A program made the translations under genes and the position numbers. This document shows, one piece after another, positions 15,551 through 24,490 of a DNA stretch of 34,985 nucleotides. The first letter of the stretch is position 1. Every line of letters begins with the position of its first letter. This DNA comes from Thermoproteota archaeon (GTDB lineage Archaea > Thermoproteota > Methanomethylicia > Methanomethylicales > JAGHCH01), in NCBI GenBank assembly GCA_021160575.1, contig JAGHCH010000005.1:1-34985 (forward strand), read 5' to 3'. The notes beneath the pieces are model-generated. The model was not told the origin of the DNA, did not search any database, and worked only from the letters and a program-made list of their open reading frames with translations.

Positions 15551-17070
15551 TAGCTGGGAAATTCGTCGAGGAGCATACCTTCTATAACCACTGGCTTCAG
15601 CGTGTAGAAAAGCGATTGCGCCTCTGCAAGTTTAACACTCCTTTCAGCGAAGATCTCCATAATGGGCTGATCCTTCTTAACTACATGTCCAGCTTTCACG
15701 TGTAAGAGGACTCCAGCACCCTTATCCACTGGAGCTCCAGCAGCTCTAGCTATGGAGCGAATGGCGTAGTTGCTTATGCTGGTAATATAGCCATCTATCG
15801 GCGAGGTGATCACAATGTGCTTATTGCCCACGGGGATTTCGTCAGGGGTGATTTCGGGGTTTCCTCCTTGAGCTTCGATGATCTCCTTCATCTTGGAGAG
15901 AGCCTTCCCAGACTGGAGGATATCCCTAGCCACTTGAGAGCCGGAGCCTCTTGGAACTGTCCTAGCCTCCTCCATGAGAAGACCTGCCAAGGCTACTGAC
16001 TTCTCTATTAAGCTTAGAGGACCTTTTCCATGGAGAGCCTCAAGGGCTTCCCTTGCTTCAAGAGCTGGGCCCACCGCGTAGCCTACGGGTTGCCCTCCAT
16101 AGGTGATTCCACACCTTATGTTTATGCCTAGCCTACGTCCCAGCTCTACAAACTCTTGAGCTAGCTGACGAGCCTCCTCCATGGTCTCTACCTTAGCCTC
16201 CCTTCCTGTGGGGATATCAAGCACTACTACCTTTGCTCCAACAGCCAGCTTTTTGGCTAATATGCTGGCAAGCATCTGCGGCCTGGGATCGATGCCTAGG
16301 GGGTACTCTACCCTAATGAAGATATCATCGGCAGGAGCTATGTTAAGAGCCCCTCCCCAGACGATGCATCCCCCGACCCGCCGTACTATTCGCTTAACCT
16401 CTTCTGCAGAGAATTCAACGGGAGCTAGCACCTCCATGGTGTCGGCAGTTCCAGCTGGGCTTGTGATTGCCCTGCTACTGGTTTTAGGTATTTTCAGACC
16501 AGCAGCGGCAACTATAGGAACTATTAGCAGGCTAACCTTGTTTCCGGGCACGCCCCCTATGCTGTGCTTGTCAACCACTAGTTCTCCGAAGTCCAGCATT
16601 GCCCCGGTTTCAGCCATAGCGCGGGTGAGATGCTCGGTTTCCTCCATAGACATGCCGAGGTACTCCTCGGCTAGAAGAAAGGCGGCTAGCTCAAGTTCGC
16701 TGAGAGCGTGGTTTACAACGTCTCTTACAATGCTGTAGATTTCATCTCTGCTTAGAGAGCCCCCTCTCATCTTCTTTCTAATGTAGAGCACTGAGGAGGG
16801 CGTTCGGGTGGGTGCTACCTCCAGCTCTTCACCTTCAACTATCGAAAGATCATCAACTAGGTCTCTGAAGACACCTACCTCCCCAGGGTTTACAAACGTA
16901 TGGGTGATCTCAACGAGTGCTACAGTGGTTTTACCGCCTTTGCTGATGGATACTCTATCGTGAACCCTCACATCAAGCGCTTTAGCATCTTTTTCGTTGA
17001 GGAGGACGCTCTTCTTTCCAGTAACGATGTCGATGGTCTTCACTTTAAGGAGCAATTCCCCAAACCTCAC
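15547..17070 (-). CDS. AMP phosphorylase (archaeal thymidine-phosphorylase-like)
   Basis: VDKHSIGGVPGNKVSLLIVPIVAAAGLKIPKTSSRAITSPAGTADTMEVLAPV and the N-terminal domain of the archaeal AMPpase family. A TTG at 17055 after GGTGAGG is an alternative start. Confidence 0.9.
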   Translation of the reverse strand: MRFGELLLKVKTIDIVTGKKSVLLNEKDAKALDVRVHDRVSISKGGKTTVALVEITHTFVNPGEVGVFRDLVDDLSIVEGEELEVAPTRTPSSVLYIRKKMRGGSLSRDEIYSIVRDVVNHALSELELAAFLLAEEYLGMSMEETEHLTRAMAETGAMLDFGELVVDKHSIGGVPGNKVSLLIVPIVAAAGLKIPKTSSRAITSPAGTADTMEVLAPVEFSAEEVKRIVRRVGGCIVWGGALNIAPADDIFIRVEYPLGIDPRPQMLASILAKKLAVGAKVVVLDIPTGREAKVETMEEARQLAQEFVELGRRLGINIRCGITYGGQPVGYAVGPALEAREALEALHGKGPLSLIEKSVALAGLLMEEARTVPRGSGSQVARDILQSGKALSKMKEIIEAQGGNPEITPDEIPVGNKHIVITSPIDGYITSISNYAIRSIARAAGAPVDKGAGVLLHVKAGHVVKKDQPIMEIFAERSVKLAEAQSLFYTLKPVVIEGMLLDEFPSY

Positions 17071-17150
17071 CTAGTAGTGATAGTAGTACCAGCTTAAGAC
17101 TGGGGGAACCTCCTATAAAAGGGGTAACTAGTTTGCCTACCACCCGGCGA

Positions 17151-17960
17151 TTAGAGGGCTAGGAGAAGGAGAATCGCGGTAAGCCCCCCAGAAAAAGTGG
17201 CTAAGAAGTTCACTGCATGATTGTCCATATTTCTATAGCCGCTAATGTGAATCGCGGGAACGCCGCAGTGGTGGCTCCACTCAGTGATCTTGTTGCACTT
17301 AGCGCATCTAAACTGTGCTTGAACAGTGGCTCCAAGAACACTATCTATCGTTGAGCCAATGAAGCACGCACCTATCACTACAGCATATAGCTTCCAGAGA
17401 GGCCAGCTAATAGCTCCAACAAGATAGGTGATTGTAGCGATCACAAAGCCTGCGAAAAGTATTGCCAGCTCCCCTAGGAGAGTGATCCCTCCAGAACTCC
17501 CAGGGGGCACTCTCTTCTTGAGGTTTGTTATCAAGCGGGGATAACTCTTTGAGAGCATACCTATCTCCGTAGCCAAGGTATCGGCGCAAGCGGTGGCTAC
17601 AGCTCCTAGAAAGCCAGCGAAGAAGAGGTCGTAGGGAAGAGCGAACTCTATAACTGCAAAGCACATAGCAACTCCACCGTTGGCTAGGACATTTTTCCAG
17701 CTCCTGGCGCCGCCCTTTCTCTCAGCTACGCCCAGCCTACGCTTCACATCATATTTGTACTTGGTAAAAGCCCCTGCGATAAGATGAAAGGCTAGTATGG
17801 TGACAAACCACTTCCATCCCCCGAAGATGAAAACTGAGAGTCCAACCACGAAGCCAGCAATCAGCCCCGAAGTGTCAACGATCTTAGTCTTATAGGATAG
17901 AGCGCCGAAAATAGAAACGACCATAACAGCAGCCAGCACATTTAGCGGGTCTAGCGGCAT
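17151..17960 (-). CDS. DUF92/TMEM19 family membrane protein
   Basis: IVDTSGLIAGFVVGLSVFIFGGWKWF, VLANGGVAMCFA, ADTLATEIGMLSKSYPRLITNLKKRVPPGSSGGITLLGE. Confidence 0.82.
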   Translation of the reverse strand: MPLDPLNVLAAVMVVSIFGALSYKTKIVDTSGLIAGFVVGLSVFIFGGWKWFVTILAFHLIAGAFTKYKYDVKRRLGVAERKGGARSWKNVLANGGVAMCFAVIEFALPYDLFFAGFLGAVATACADTLATEIGMLSKSYPRLITNLKKRVPPGSSGGITLLGELAILFAGFVIATITYLVGAISWPLWKLYAVVIGACFIGSTIDSVLGATVQAQFRCAKCNKITEWSHHCGVPAIHISGYRNMDNHAVNFLATFSGGLTAILLLLAL

Positions 17961-18145
17961 AAAGCCACCACTTCGCTTTTTCGTGATGTTAAAGACCCGC
18001 CGTAATAAAGTTTTGTCTCCTATTAACTCTAGCCTAAGATTATAACGAGAGAAGAATTTAACGTTTTAGCAAATAGTTAATGTGGAGCCACTAACGAGGG
18101 ATGGTAAGAGTTAAATGCTCTCTAAGCCTCTCTGAAGAAAAAGCT

Positions 18146-18154
18146 ACATATAAA
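18146..18154 (+). promoter_or_regulatory. Candidate TATA box (ACATATAAA) for the 18188 ORF
   Basis: About 38 bp upstream of ATG 18188, with GGAGGGG SD between. Confidence 0.4.
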
Positions 18155-18187
18155 GAGCACCATGTCACGTTAAGCGGAGGGGCAGAC

Positions 18188-18460
18188 ATGCCAAAAGGAG
18201 CACTGCTCTACAAGCTTGCTCTCCAAAGGCATGGCTTAGAGCAGCTAGATGTCTACAGGTATCCCGACCGAGACGAAGTACGAATACGCGCTAGGGATAC
18301 AGGGGAAGTCTACGTGATAGCACTTCCAAGGCACCGCGAACTGATGAGTGTAGAAGAGTACGTGGAGCACGTGAAGAAGGCGGTAGCTAAAGCTAGAGAG
18401 ACAAGAGCAAGAGGAGCGAAAGCTAAAGAAGGAAAAGCCAAGGAGAAGAAGACTTCCTAG
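18188..18460 (+). CDS. Small protein of unknown function with basic Lys/Arg/Ala-rich tail
   Basis: MPKGALLYKLALQRHGLEQLDVYRYPDRDEVRIRARDTGEVYVIALPRHRELMSVEEYVEHVKKAVAKARE...; strong SD GCGGAGGGG before ATG 18188 favours it over the track start 18101. Confidence 0.6.
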   Translation: MPKGALLYKLALQRHGLEQLDVYRYPDRDEVRIRARDTGEVYVIALPRHRELMSVEEYVEHVKKAVAKARETRARGAKAKEGKAKEKKTS

Positions 18461-18550
18461 TGTTCTCGCATTATGTTTTAAGAAAGTAAAGCATAAGCCA
18501 TTATTAATTTCATTTTTTCAAAGTTTTCCATTCATAACCGAGTTTTAGGA

Positions 18551-18567
18551 GTATAAGTGACTTATAC
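18551..18567. promoter_or_regulatory. Perfect inverted repeat GTATAAG-TGA-CTTATAC, candidate operator
   Basis: 7-bp arms, 3-bp spacer, just upstream of a TATA-like element and the NCS1 permease. Confidence 0.5.
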
Positions 18568-18573
18568 ATGAGC

Positions 18574-18582
18574 TTTTATATA
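18574..18582 (+). promoter_or_regulatory. Candidate TATA box (TTTTATATA)
   Basis: 22-46 bp upstream of the candidate NCS1 permease start codons (18600, 18618, 18624). Confidence 0.45.
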
Positions 18583-18599
18583 AGATCCCCATTCACGAT

Positions 18600-19934
18600 A
18601 TGGGCTCCTTGAAGGGGATGGCGATGGCTGAGGAGTGCGGCTACTCGCTGAGACCCGTGCCCCGCGAGCAAAGGAGCTTCGGCTTCCTTGACAACTTTGC
18701 AATCTGGTTTGGCGCAGACATGGGAATCGCTGTTTTCTGGGCTGGAGCACTGCTAACACCGTTTCTTTCATTGAGAGATGCACTCATCGCGATTATCATT
18801 GGGCACGTGATTGGCAATTTCCTTATGGGTCTTGTGGGCTTGATGGGCGCTAGAACTGGTGTGCCTACTATGGTGCTGGCCAGAGGTGCGCTGGGCATTA
18901 GGGGTAGCTACTTACCGTCGATCCTCAACTACATTCAGTTAGTGGGATGGACCGCTGTGATGATAGATGTTGCAGCGAGGGCTATGGATACTGTCTATGC
19001 AGGTTTTGTAGAAGGAGGCAGCCTCTACATCGTATGGGCAGTGGTTTTCGGAGCTGCTGTAACTCTCTGGACGATCGTGGGTCCAGAGAAATGGAAGCTT
19101 TTAGAGAAGATGGCCGTGGCTTTGCTACTGATCTTAAGTGCATGGCTCGTCTACGTGGTGACCACAAGGTTTGACTTTTGGGAGCTTTTCAACCGCCCTG
19201 GCGTAGGGGGGATGCCCTTCTGGATAGGTTTAGATTTAGTGATAGCCATGCCTATCTCTTGGATTCCTTTGATAGCGGATTACGCTCGTTTCTCCAGAAG
19301 CCTTAGAGGATGCTTCTGGGGGATCTACTTAGGGCACTTTGTTGGCAGTGGTCTCTGCTATTTCCTTGGAGCATTGACAAATGTAGCTGCTAACTTTCCA
19401 GATCCCATAGCGATTGTAGCTGCCTATGGGTTAGGCATTCCAGCGATGTTGATCATCCTCTTCTCAACCACCACAACCGCGTTCTTGGACATCTACTCAG
19501 CTGCAATCACCTTTAAGAACGTGTTTTTGAGGGCTAGCGTGAGAAAGCAAGTTTTAGTTGTAGGGATGCTAGGCACTGGTATTGCGCTTCTCTTCCCGCC
19601 GGAGCAATATGAGTGGTTTTTGCTCTTCATAGGAGGCGCCTTCACTTCTTTGGCGGCGATAATGTTGGCTGACTTCTTCCTCGTGAAGAGAGGTTATAAC
19701 GCCTATGAGCTGTTGAGGAGGGAGGGGAACTACTGGTACTTTGGAGGAGTGAACATAAAGGCAGTGGTCGTGTGGGCTTTCGGCTTCATCTTCTATATGC
19801 TGCTGGCTGCTTCATCACTGCTGGGTGTTGAGGTGCCAGTGTTTTCCTCCATAGCTGGAATGCTGGGATGCTCTCTGCCAACTCTTGCCGTTACAGTGGT
19901 GCTCTATCTAGCTCTGTCCAGCTTTAGGCGCTAG
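18600..19934 (+). CDS. NCS1 family nucleobase:cation symporter (cytosine-permease/CytX-like)
   Basis: FLDNFAIWFGADMGIAVFWAGALLTPFLSLRDALIAIIIGHVIGNFLMGLVGLMGARTGVPTMVLARGALGIRGSYLPSILNYIQLVGWTAVMI, typical NCS1. Start may be ATG 18618 or 18624. Confidence 0.88.
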   Translation: MGSLKGMAMAEECGYSLRPVPREQRSFGFLDNFAIWFGADMGIAVFWAGALLTPFLSLRDALIAIIIGHVIGNFLMGLVGLMGARTGVPTMVLARGALGIRGSYLPSILNYIQLVGWTAVMIDVAARAMDTVYAGFVEGGSLYIVWAVVFGAAVTLWTIVGPEKWKLLEKMAVALLLILSAWLVYVVTTRFDFWELFNRPGVGGMPFWIGLDLVIAMPISWIPLIADYARFSRSLRGCFWGIYLGHFVGSGLCYFLGALTNVAANFPDPIAIVAAYGLGIPAMLIILFSTTTTAFLDIYSAAITFKNVFLRASVRKQVLVVGMLGTGIALLFPPEQYEWFLLFIGGAFTSLAAIMLADFFLVKRGYNAYELLRREGNYWYFGGVNIKAVVVWAFGFIFYMLLAASSLLGVEVPVFSSIAGMLGCSLPTLAVTVVLYLALSSFRR

Positions 19935-20599
19935 CCTTGTTTTGGTGCTTGGCTTTTTCTGTAGAGTGCTTCCCAGAAGAGGTATTCATATCTTTGAATG
20001 AGCAGGGCTATGAATTTGAATCGACCTACCTCCGCGTAGGGTTCAATGACCTTGAGAGCTGCCTCCTCGAGGGCTGTGAAGGGTCCGGAGAAGGCGTCGA
20101 AGAAGGAAGTTTCCTTGATGTTGTAGTTCTTCTTAAGGGCATTGGAGAGCTTGCTGCAGTTTTCGCCCCATACGGGGAGGTTGACCACCATTGCGAAGGC
20201 TTGCTCTCCAGGGTTTGCATGTAGGGATAGCCAGGAGAGGAAATGGGTATAGGCTACTGCTTCCGGTATTGGCTGCGCCGCTTCGAGTTCTGAGGTTGTG
20301 AGCCCTAGGGTTCGGGCTAGCTTGAGAAGATTGCGTAGTGCTTGGAGGTCTCCTTGGAAAAGCATGGAAAAGAACTCCAGCTCCTCTAGATTGGTGGCTC
20401 GCGACGCCATTTGAGCCAAGCTTTTGGCATCATGATAGACGATGTAGTACTGCTGCTTAGCCAGCTCCTTGAAGGCTTCTGCTGGAAGCTTGCCTTCCAA
20501 GGCTTCTGTGATGAAAGGGTGATCGAGAATTTTTCTGTTGAGAGGTTGAAGCTCCTTTCTCACGGAATTGAGGAGCTGGCGTGCCTTCACGCCAATCAC
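19931..20599 (-). CDS. TenA/PqqC-like family protein
   Basis: HPFITEALEGKLPAEAFKELAKQQYYIVYHDAKSLAQMASRA...LPVWGENCSKLSNAL...FDAFSGP. Start GTG 20599 after GGTGATT SD preferred; longer track start is 20659. Confidence 0.8.
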   Translation of the reverse strand: MIGVKARQLLNSVRKELQPLNRKILDHPFITEALEGKLPAEAFKELAKQQYYIVYHDAKSLAQMASRATNLEELEFFSMLFQGDLQALRNLLKLARTLGLTTSELEAAQPIPEAVAYTHFLSWLSLHANPGEQAFAMVVNLPVWGENCSKLSNALKKNYNIKETSFFDAFSGPFTALEEAALKVIEPYAEVGRFKFIALLIQRYEYLFWEALYRKSQAPKQG

Positions 20600-20609
20600 C
20601 TTCAAGAAA

Positions 20610-21581
20610 CTATTCTTCACGGAAGGTTCTTGAGAGTTCCTCCCCGAGAGCCCAGCCAAACTCCTCCCTCAAAACAAGGATGGCACCCTGCGGGGGAATG
20701 ACTCCCTTCTCGGTGATTATGATGTCTATGAACTCTGGTGGCGTGACGTCAAATGCTGGGTTGCGGACCTTGACGTTTGGACACTCTTTAAAGAACTCCG
20801 GAGGAACTACCTCTTCAGCTGGCCTCTCTTCAATTTCTACTAATTCGCCTAATGCCGTATAGGGGCTGAACTTGTAGGTTTCAGCTGCTACAAATACCCG
20901 AACTCTAGCCTCATGGGCTGCTAGCGCTATCATTGAAGTGCCTATCTTGTTGACAACAGCTCCATTAGCTGTAACTGCGTCGGCGCCCACTACCACTTTG
21001 TCCACTTCGTGCATGAAGTAGCGCACTGCTGAATCTATGATTAAGGTAACTGGAACCCCAGCATCATGGAGTGCTTTTACAGTTAGCCTTCCTTGGAAGC
21101 GCGGCCTTGTCTCGGTGGCGTAGACCGAGATCTCCTTGCCCTGCCTAAAGGCTGTCAGAATGATAGAGATAGCTGCCGAGCTATTGCAGTGGGTGAGGAT
21201 TATGTCGCCGTCCCTTATCCTTCTGGCTCCTATTTCACCTATCTTCTTGATAGCTTGCTGAGAGGATTTAATGAAGTATTGAGCGGAGTTGATGACTATT
21301 TCTCTCAGCTCCTCTAGGGAGGCGCCACTCTGAAGGGCTGTTCTAGCTCTGTGCATGATGTACTGGATACCATTGGGTAGTGTTACAGCTGTGGGGCGGG
21401 TGGCTAGGAGGAGCTTTGAAGCTTCCTCTAGGTGCTCCATGAGCTCTTCAGCTTTACTGGCGGGGGATTTCTGGGCAACTAGCGAGAGAGCGTAGACGGC
21501 GGCTCTGCCTATCTCTGCGGCTCCGCGTATCTTCATGTCGCGGATGTTGTTTGCTATTTTGATGACCTCTAGTGGTATCAA
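20610..21581 (-). CDS. Ribose-1,5-bisphosphate isomerase (eIF2B-like family)
   Basis: [100 protein letters not shown] 21581 overlaps the prs stop (TTGA) and follows a GGAGGTG SD. Confidence 0.88.
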   Translation of the reverse strand: MIPLEVIKIANNIRDMKIRGAAEIGRAAVYALSLVAQKSPASKAEELMEHLEEASKLLLATRPTAVTLPNGIQYIMHRARTALQSGASLEELREIVINSAQYFIKSSQQAIKKIGEIGARRIRDGDIILTHCNSSAAISIILTAFRQGKEISVYATETRPRFQGRLTVKALHDAGVPVTLIIDSAVRYFMHEVDKVVVGADAVTANGAVVNKIGTSMIALAAHEARVRVFVAAETYKFSPYTALGELVEIEERPAEEVVPPEFFKECPNVKVRNPAFDVTPPEFIDIIITEKGVIPPQGAILVLREEFGWALGEELSRTFREE

Positions 21582-22477
21582 CGCGTCCACCTCCTCAAGC
21601 ACTCCGCTAGGAGGGGAGCGATGCTGACGCAGCTCACCGGGCTTGGCACGCTGTCGCTTGCAAAGATGCTCTTCACCCCAGCAAGGTAAATTTTGGTGAG
21701 AGCGCCGTTGACCAGTATTGGGTGTGTGCAGCAGGCATAGACTGCTTTGGCGCCTAATTTTAGGCATTGCTTGGCAGCTTCAGCCATGGTTCCTCCAGTG
21801 CTGATGATGTCATCCATGATGAGCACTACCTTCCCCTTGACGACTTCCTCCTCTTTAGGTGTAACCATAACCTCGGTTGGGCTTAACCGCTTCTTGACGA
21901 AGACTGTGTGCTCCACCTTCACGTGGCTTGCTGCCTTAGCTACTAGAGCTTCTGATTCTTCATCGGGCCCCACTATGGCCAGCTCATTTGGCGAGAACTT
22001 GTATTCTTTGATGAAGTATTCTGCTAGGCTTTTTGAGGCGGAGAGATGGATGAACTCCGCTTGGAGGAAGGGGGCTAAATCCCTCAGCCGATGAAGATGG
22101 GCATCCACAGTGACTATGGCATCTAGCTCAAGGGAGTTTAAAAGCTCCGCCACCACCTTTAAGCTGATGGGCTCTCCCGGGTTAAAGCGGGCGTCTTGCC
22201 GGGCATAGGCCAAGTAGGGAATAACTGCAACTACCTTTGAGGCGCCAGCTCCTCTAGCTGCTTCAGCTAGGAGGCAGAGTTCCACGAGGTATTCATCTGG
22301 CTTGTGGGCTAGGCTCTGCAGCAGAACAGCGGTTTCACCTTCGAGTGGTCGAGTTATTCTGAGGTACTTCTCCCCATCGGGGAACTTGCGAATCTCCGCT
22401 GGAGCTAGCTCCACTTCGAGGGCTTGAGCTAGTCTTAGAGAAAGAAGAAGGTTGGAAGATCCCGGAACGACTATCAA
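21578..22477 (-). CDS. prs: Ribose-phosphate pyrophosphokinase (PRPP synthetase)
   Basis: [57 protein letters not shown]-binding motif. Confidence 0.94.
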   Translation of the reverse strand: MIVVPGSSNLLLSLRLAQALEVELAPAEIRKFPDGEKYLRITRPLEGETAVLLQSLAHKPDEYLVELCLLAEAARGAGASKVVAVIPYLAYARQDARFNPGEPISLKVVAELLNSLELDAIVTVDAHLHRLRDLAPFLQAEFIHLSASKSLAEYFIKEYKFSPNELAIVGPDEESEALVAKAASHVKVEHTVFVKKRLSPTEVMVTPKEEEVVKGKVVLIMDDIISTGGTMAEAAKQCLKLGAKAVYACCTHPILVNGALTKIYLAGVKSIFASDSVPSPVSCVSIAPLLAECLRRWTR

Positions 22478-22490
22478 TAGCTCTTCCCCG

Positions 22491-23684
22491 CTAGAGTTCC
22501 TCCCACATGGCTTCGTAAAGTTTCTCCATGTCCTCCTTTGTGGGCTTCCTCGGATTTCTAGCTATAAACCTCTGCTGGTTAGTGAAGAGGTCTTCCACCA
22601 TCTTCGGCAGCTCCTCTTTTGGCACTCCTACGTCGCTGAGCGAAGTGGGAAGTTCAAGGCTCTCGATAAGCTCTCGAACAGCCCCAATGGCTTCCACAGC
22701 TGCTTCCTTCGACGAGAAGCCAGCTACGTCTAAGCCCATGGCTAGGGCAGCTGAAGCCAGCTTCTCTGGCACTGTTGGAAGGTTGTACTCCATCACATAG
22801 GGTAAGCAGAGGGCACATGAAGCACCGTGTGCCAGCTTGTAGTCTACTGCATAGGTGTAGGCTATACCATGGGGAAGGCATAGCCCAGCATTAGTGAACG
22901 CCATCCCGGCTAGAGCTGAAGCCAGTGCCACGCCGTATCTAGCCTCGATGTCTTCCCCGTTTGCGTAAGCTCTCTCAAGGTACGTGAAGACCAAGCCTAT
23001 TGCCTCTAAGGCTAGGGCATCCGTGAAGTTGTTGGCCTCGACGGACATGAGAGACTCGATGGCGTGTGAGAGGGCATCAATTCCCGAGGCTGCAGTGGTT
23101 TTCGGTGGCACGGTGATGGAGAGCACGGGATCTATTATCGATACATCGGCATTGAGGTTAAAGCTCCATAATGCTACTTTAACTCTGCCATCCACCACCA
23201 CTGCTGCTGGAGAGACCTCGCTGCCAGTTCCAAATACTGTTGGCACCAATATTAGGGGGAGTCTTTTCTCCTTGACCTTGTAAGCTCCAACGTACTCTGA
23301 GACATCTCCCGGATTCTTGGCTAGAGCGGCTGCTATCTTTGCTACGTCCATCGAGCTTCCCCCACCAATCCCTATGACTAAGTCGAAGCCCTCAGAGCGC
23401 ACTGCCAAAACAGCCTTCCTAGCGGTGTCAATGCTGGGCTCTGGCTCCACTTGGCTGAAGACGGTGACTGAAAATCCAGCTTCCTCTAAAGGTTTGCAAA
23501 GTTCATCGACTATGCCTAGAGAGCGGACAGTCTTTCCCGATACTACGAAGACCTTCTTGGGGGAGAACTTGGAGACCTCTTCCACTAGCTTCTTGGAGGA
23601 ATGGACGCCGAAGACGATGCGGGTTGGCGTGTAGTAGGAGTAGGTCTTGAAGAGGAAGTGCTGCAGCTTAACCTCCATTTTCAT
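22491..23684 (-). CDS. Iron-containing alcohol dehydrogenase family
   Basis: IGIGGGSSMDVAKIAA, VPTVFGTGSEVSPAAVV, GIDALSHAIESLMS, LPHGIAYTYAV. Confidence 0.9.
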   Translation of the reverse strand: MKMEVKLQHFLFKTYSYYTPTRIVFGVHSSKKLVEEVSKFSPKKVFVVSGKTVRSLGIVDELCKPLEEAGFSVTVFSQVEPEPSIDTARKAVLAVRSEGFDLVIGIGGGSSMDVAKIAAALAKNPGDVSEYVGAYKVKEKRLPLILVPTVFGTGSEVSPAAVVVDGRVKVALWSFNLNADVSIIDPVLSITVPPKTTAASGIDALSHAIESLMSVEANNFTDALALEAIGLVFTYLERAYANGEDIEARYGVALASALAGMAFTNAGLCLPHGIAYTYAVDYKLAHGASCALCLPYVMEYNLPTVPEKLASAALAMGLDVAGFSSKEAAVEAIGAVRELIESLELPTSLSDVGVPKEELPKMVEDLFTNQQRFIARNPRKPTKEDMEKLYEAMWEEL

Positions 23685-23764
23685 ATACCTCCGTGAGCAA
23701 TTATGCTGAGAAGGTGGATAAATAACGAACCCTTTGAAAGGCAGGGGTACATGGAGGCTTCGCC

Positions 23765-24490
23765 TTGAAGGCTAAGAAGGGAGTCTTCCACCTTGAATGC
23801 CACCCCGGAGAGGTGGCAGAGAGAGTAATTGTATGTGGCGCTCCTGAAAGGGTGCAGAGGGCTTCAAAGCTTCTTGAGAACGCTGAACTGGTTAGCGGGA
23901 AGAGGGGGCTGCTTGTCTACACGGGCGGGTATAAAGGGGCTGAAGTAACCGTAGCCACCACTGGGATGGGTGGAGCCTCTGCAGCTATTGTTGCGGAGGA
24001 GCTGATAGAGCTCGGAGCAAAGACGATCATTAGGGTTGGAACTACAGGGGCTCTTCAAGAGGAGGTTGATGTAGGAGATCTCATAGTTGTTGAGGGAGCA
24101 GTTCCTCTTGATGGAACTTCTAGAAGCTACTCCCCAGAGGGGTTCTGCCCAGCTAGCAGCAGCGAGGTGGTGCTGGCTTTAAGAGAAGCTGCAAGGGAGC
24201 TGGGTGAGAAAAGGATACATGTTGGCTTGGTTTGCAGTACGGATGCCTTTTACTTAGAGGATGTCGACTTCGTGGAGAAGTGGTCGAGGAGAAAGGTGCT
24301 CTCAGTGGAGATGGAGTGCGCAGCCATAATTACAGTTGCCAGGATCAGAGGGGTTAAGGCTGGCGGGATATTGGTCGTGAACGGCAACCTCAAGAAGGAA
24401 GTGGCTATGGTTTCCCATGAGGAGATAGCGGATAGAGAAGAAATGGCCTTGAGGATGGCTATGGAGGCGCTACTCAAAGTCCCCTTATGA
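23765..24490 (+). CDS. Nucleoside (uridine-like) phosphorylase, PNP/UDP family
   Basis: VTVATTGMGGASAAIVAEELIELGAKTIIRVGTTGALQEEVDVGDLIVVEGAVPLDGTSRSY, VLSVEMECAAIITVARIRGVKAGGILVVNG; TTG start. Confidence 0.88.
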   Translation: MKAKKGVFHLECHPGEVAERVIVCGAPERVQRASKLLENAELVSGKRGLLVYTGGYKGAEVTVATTGMGGASAAIVAEELIELGAKTIIRVGTTGALQEEVDVGDLIVVEGAVPLDGTSRSYSPEGFCPASSSEVVLALREAARELGEKRIHVGLVCSTDAFYLEDVDFVEKWSRRKVLSVEMECAAIITVARIRGVKAGGILVVNGNLKKEVAMVSHEEIADREEMALRMAMEALLKVPL

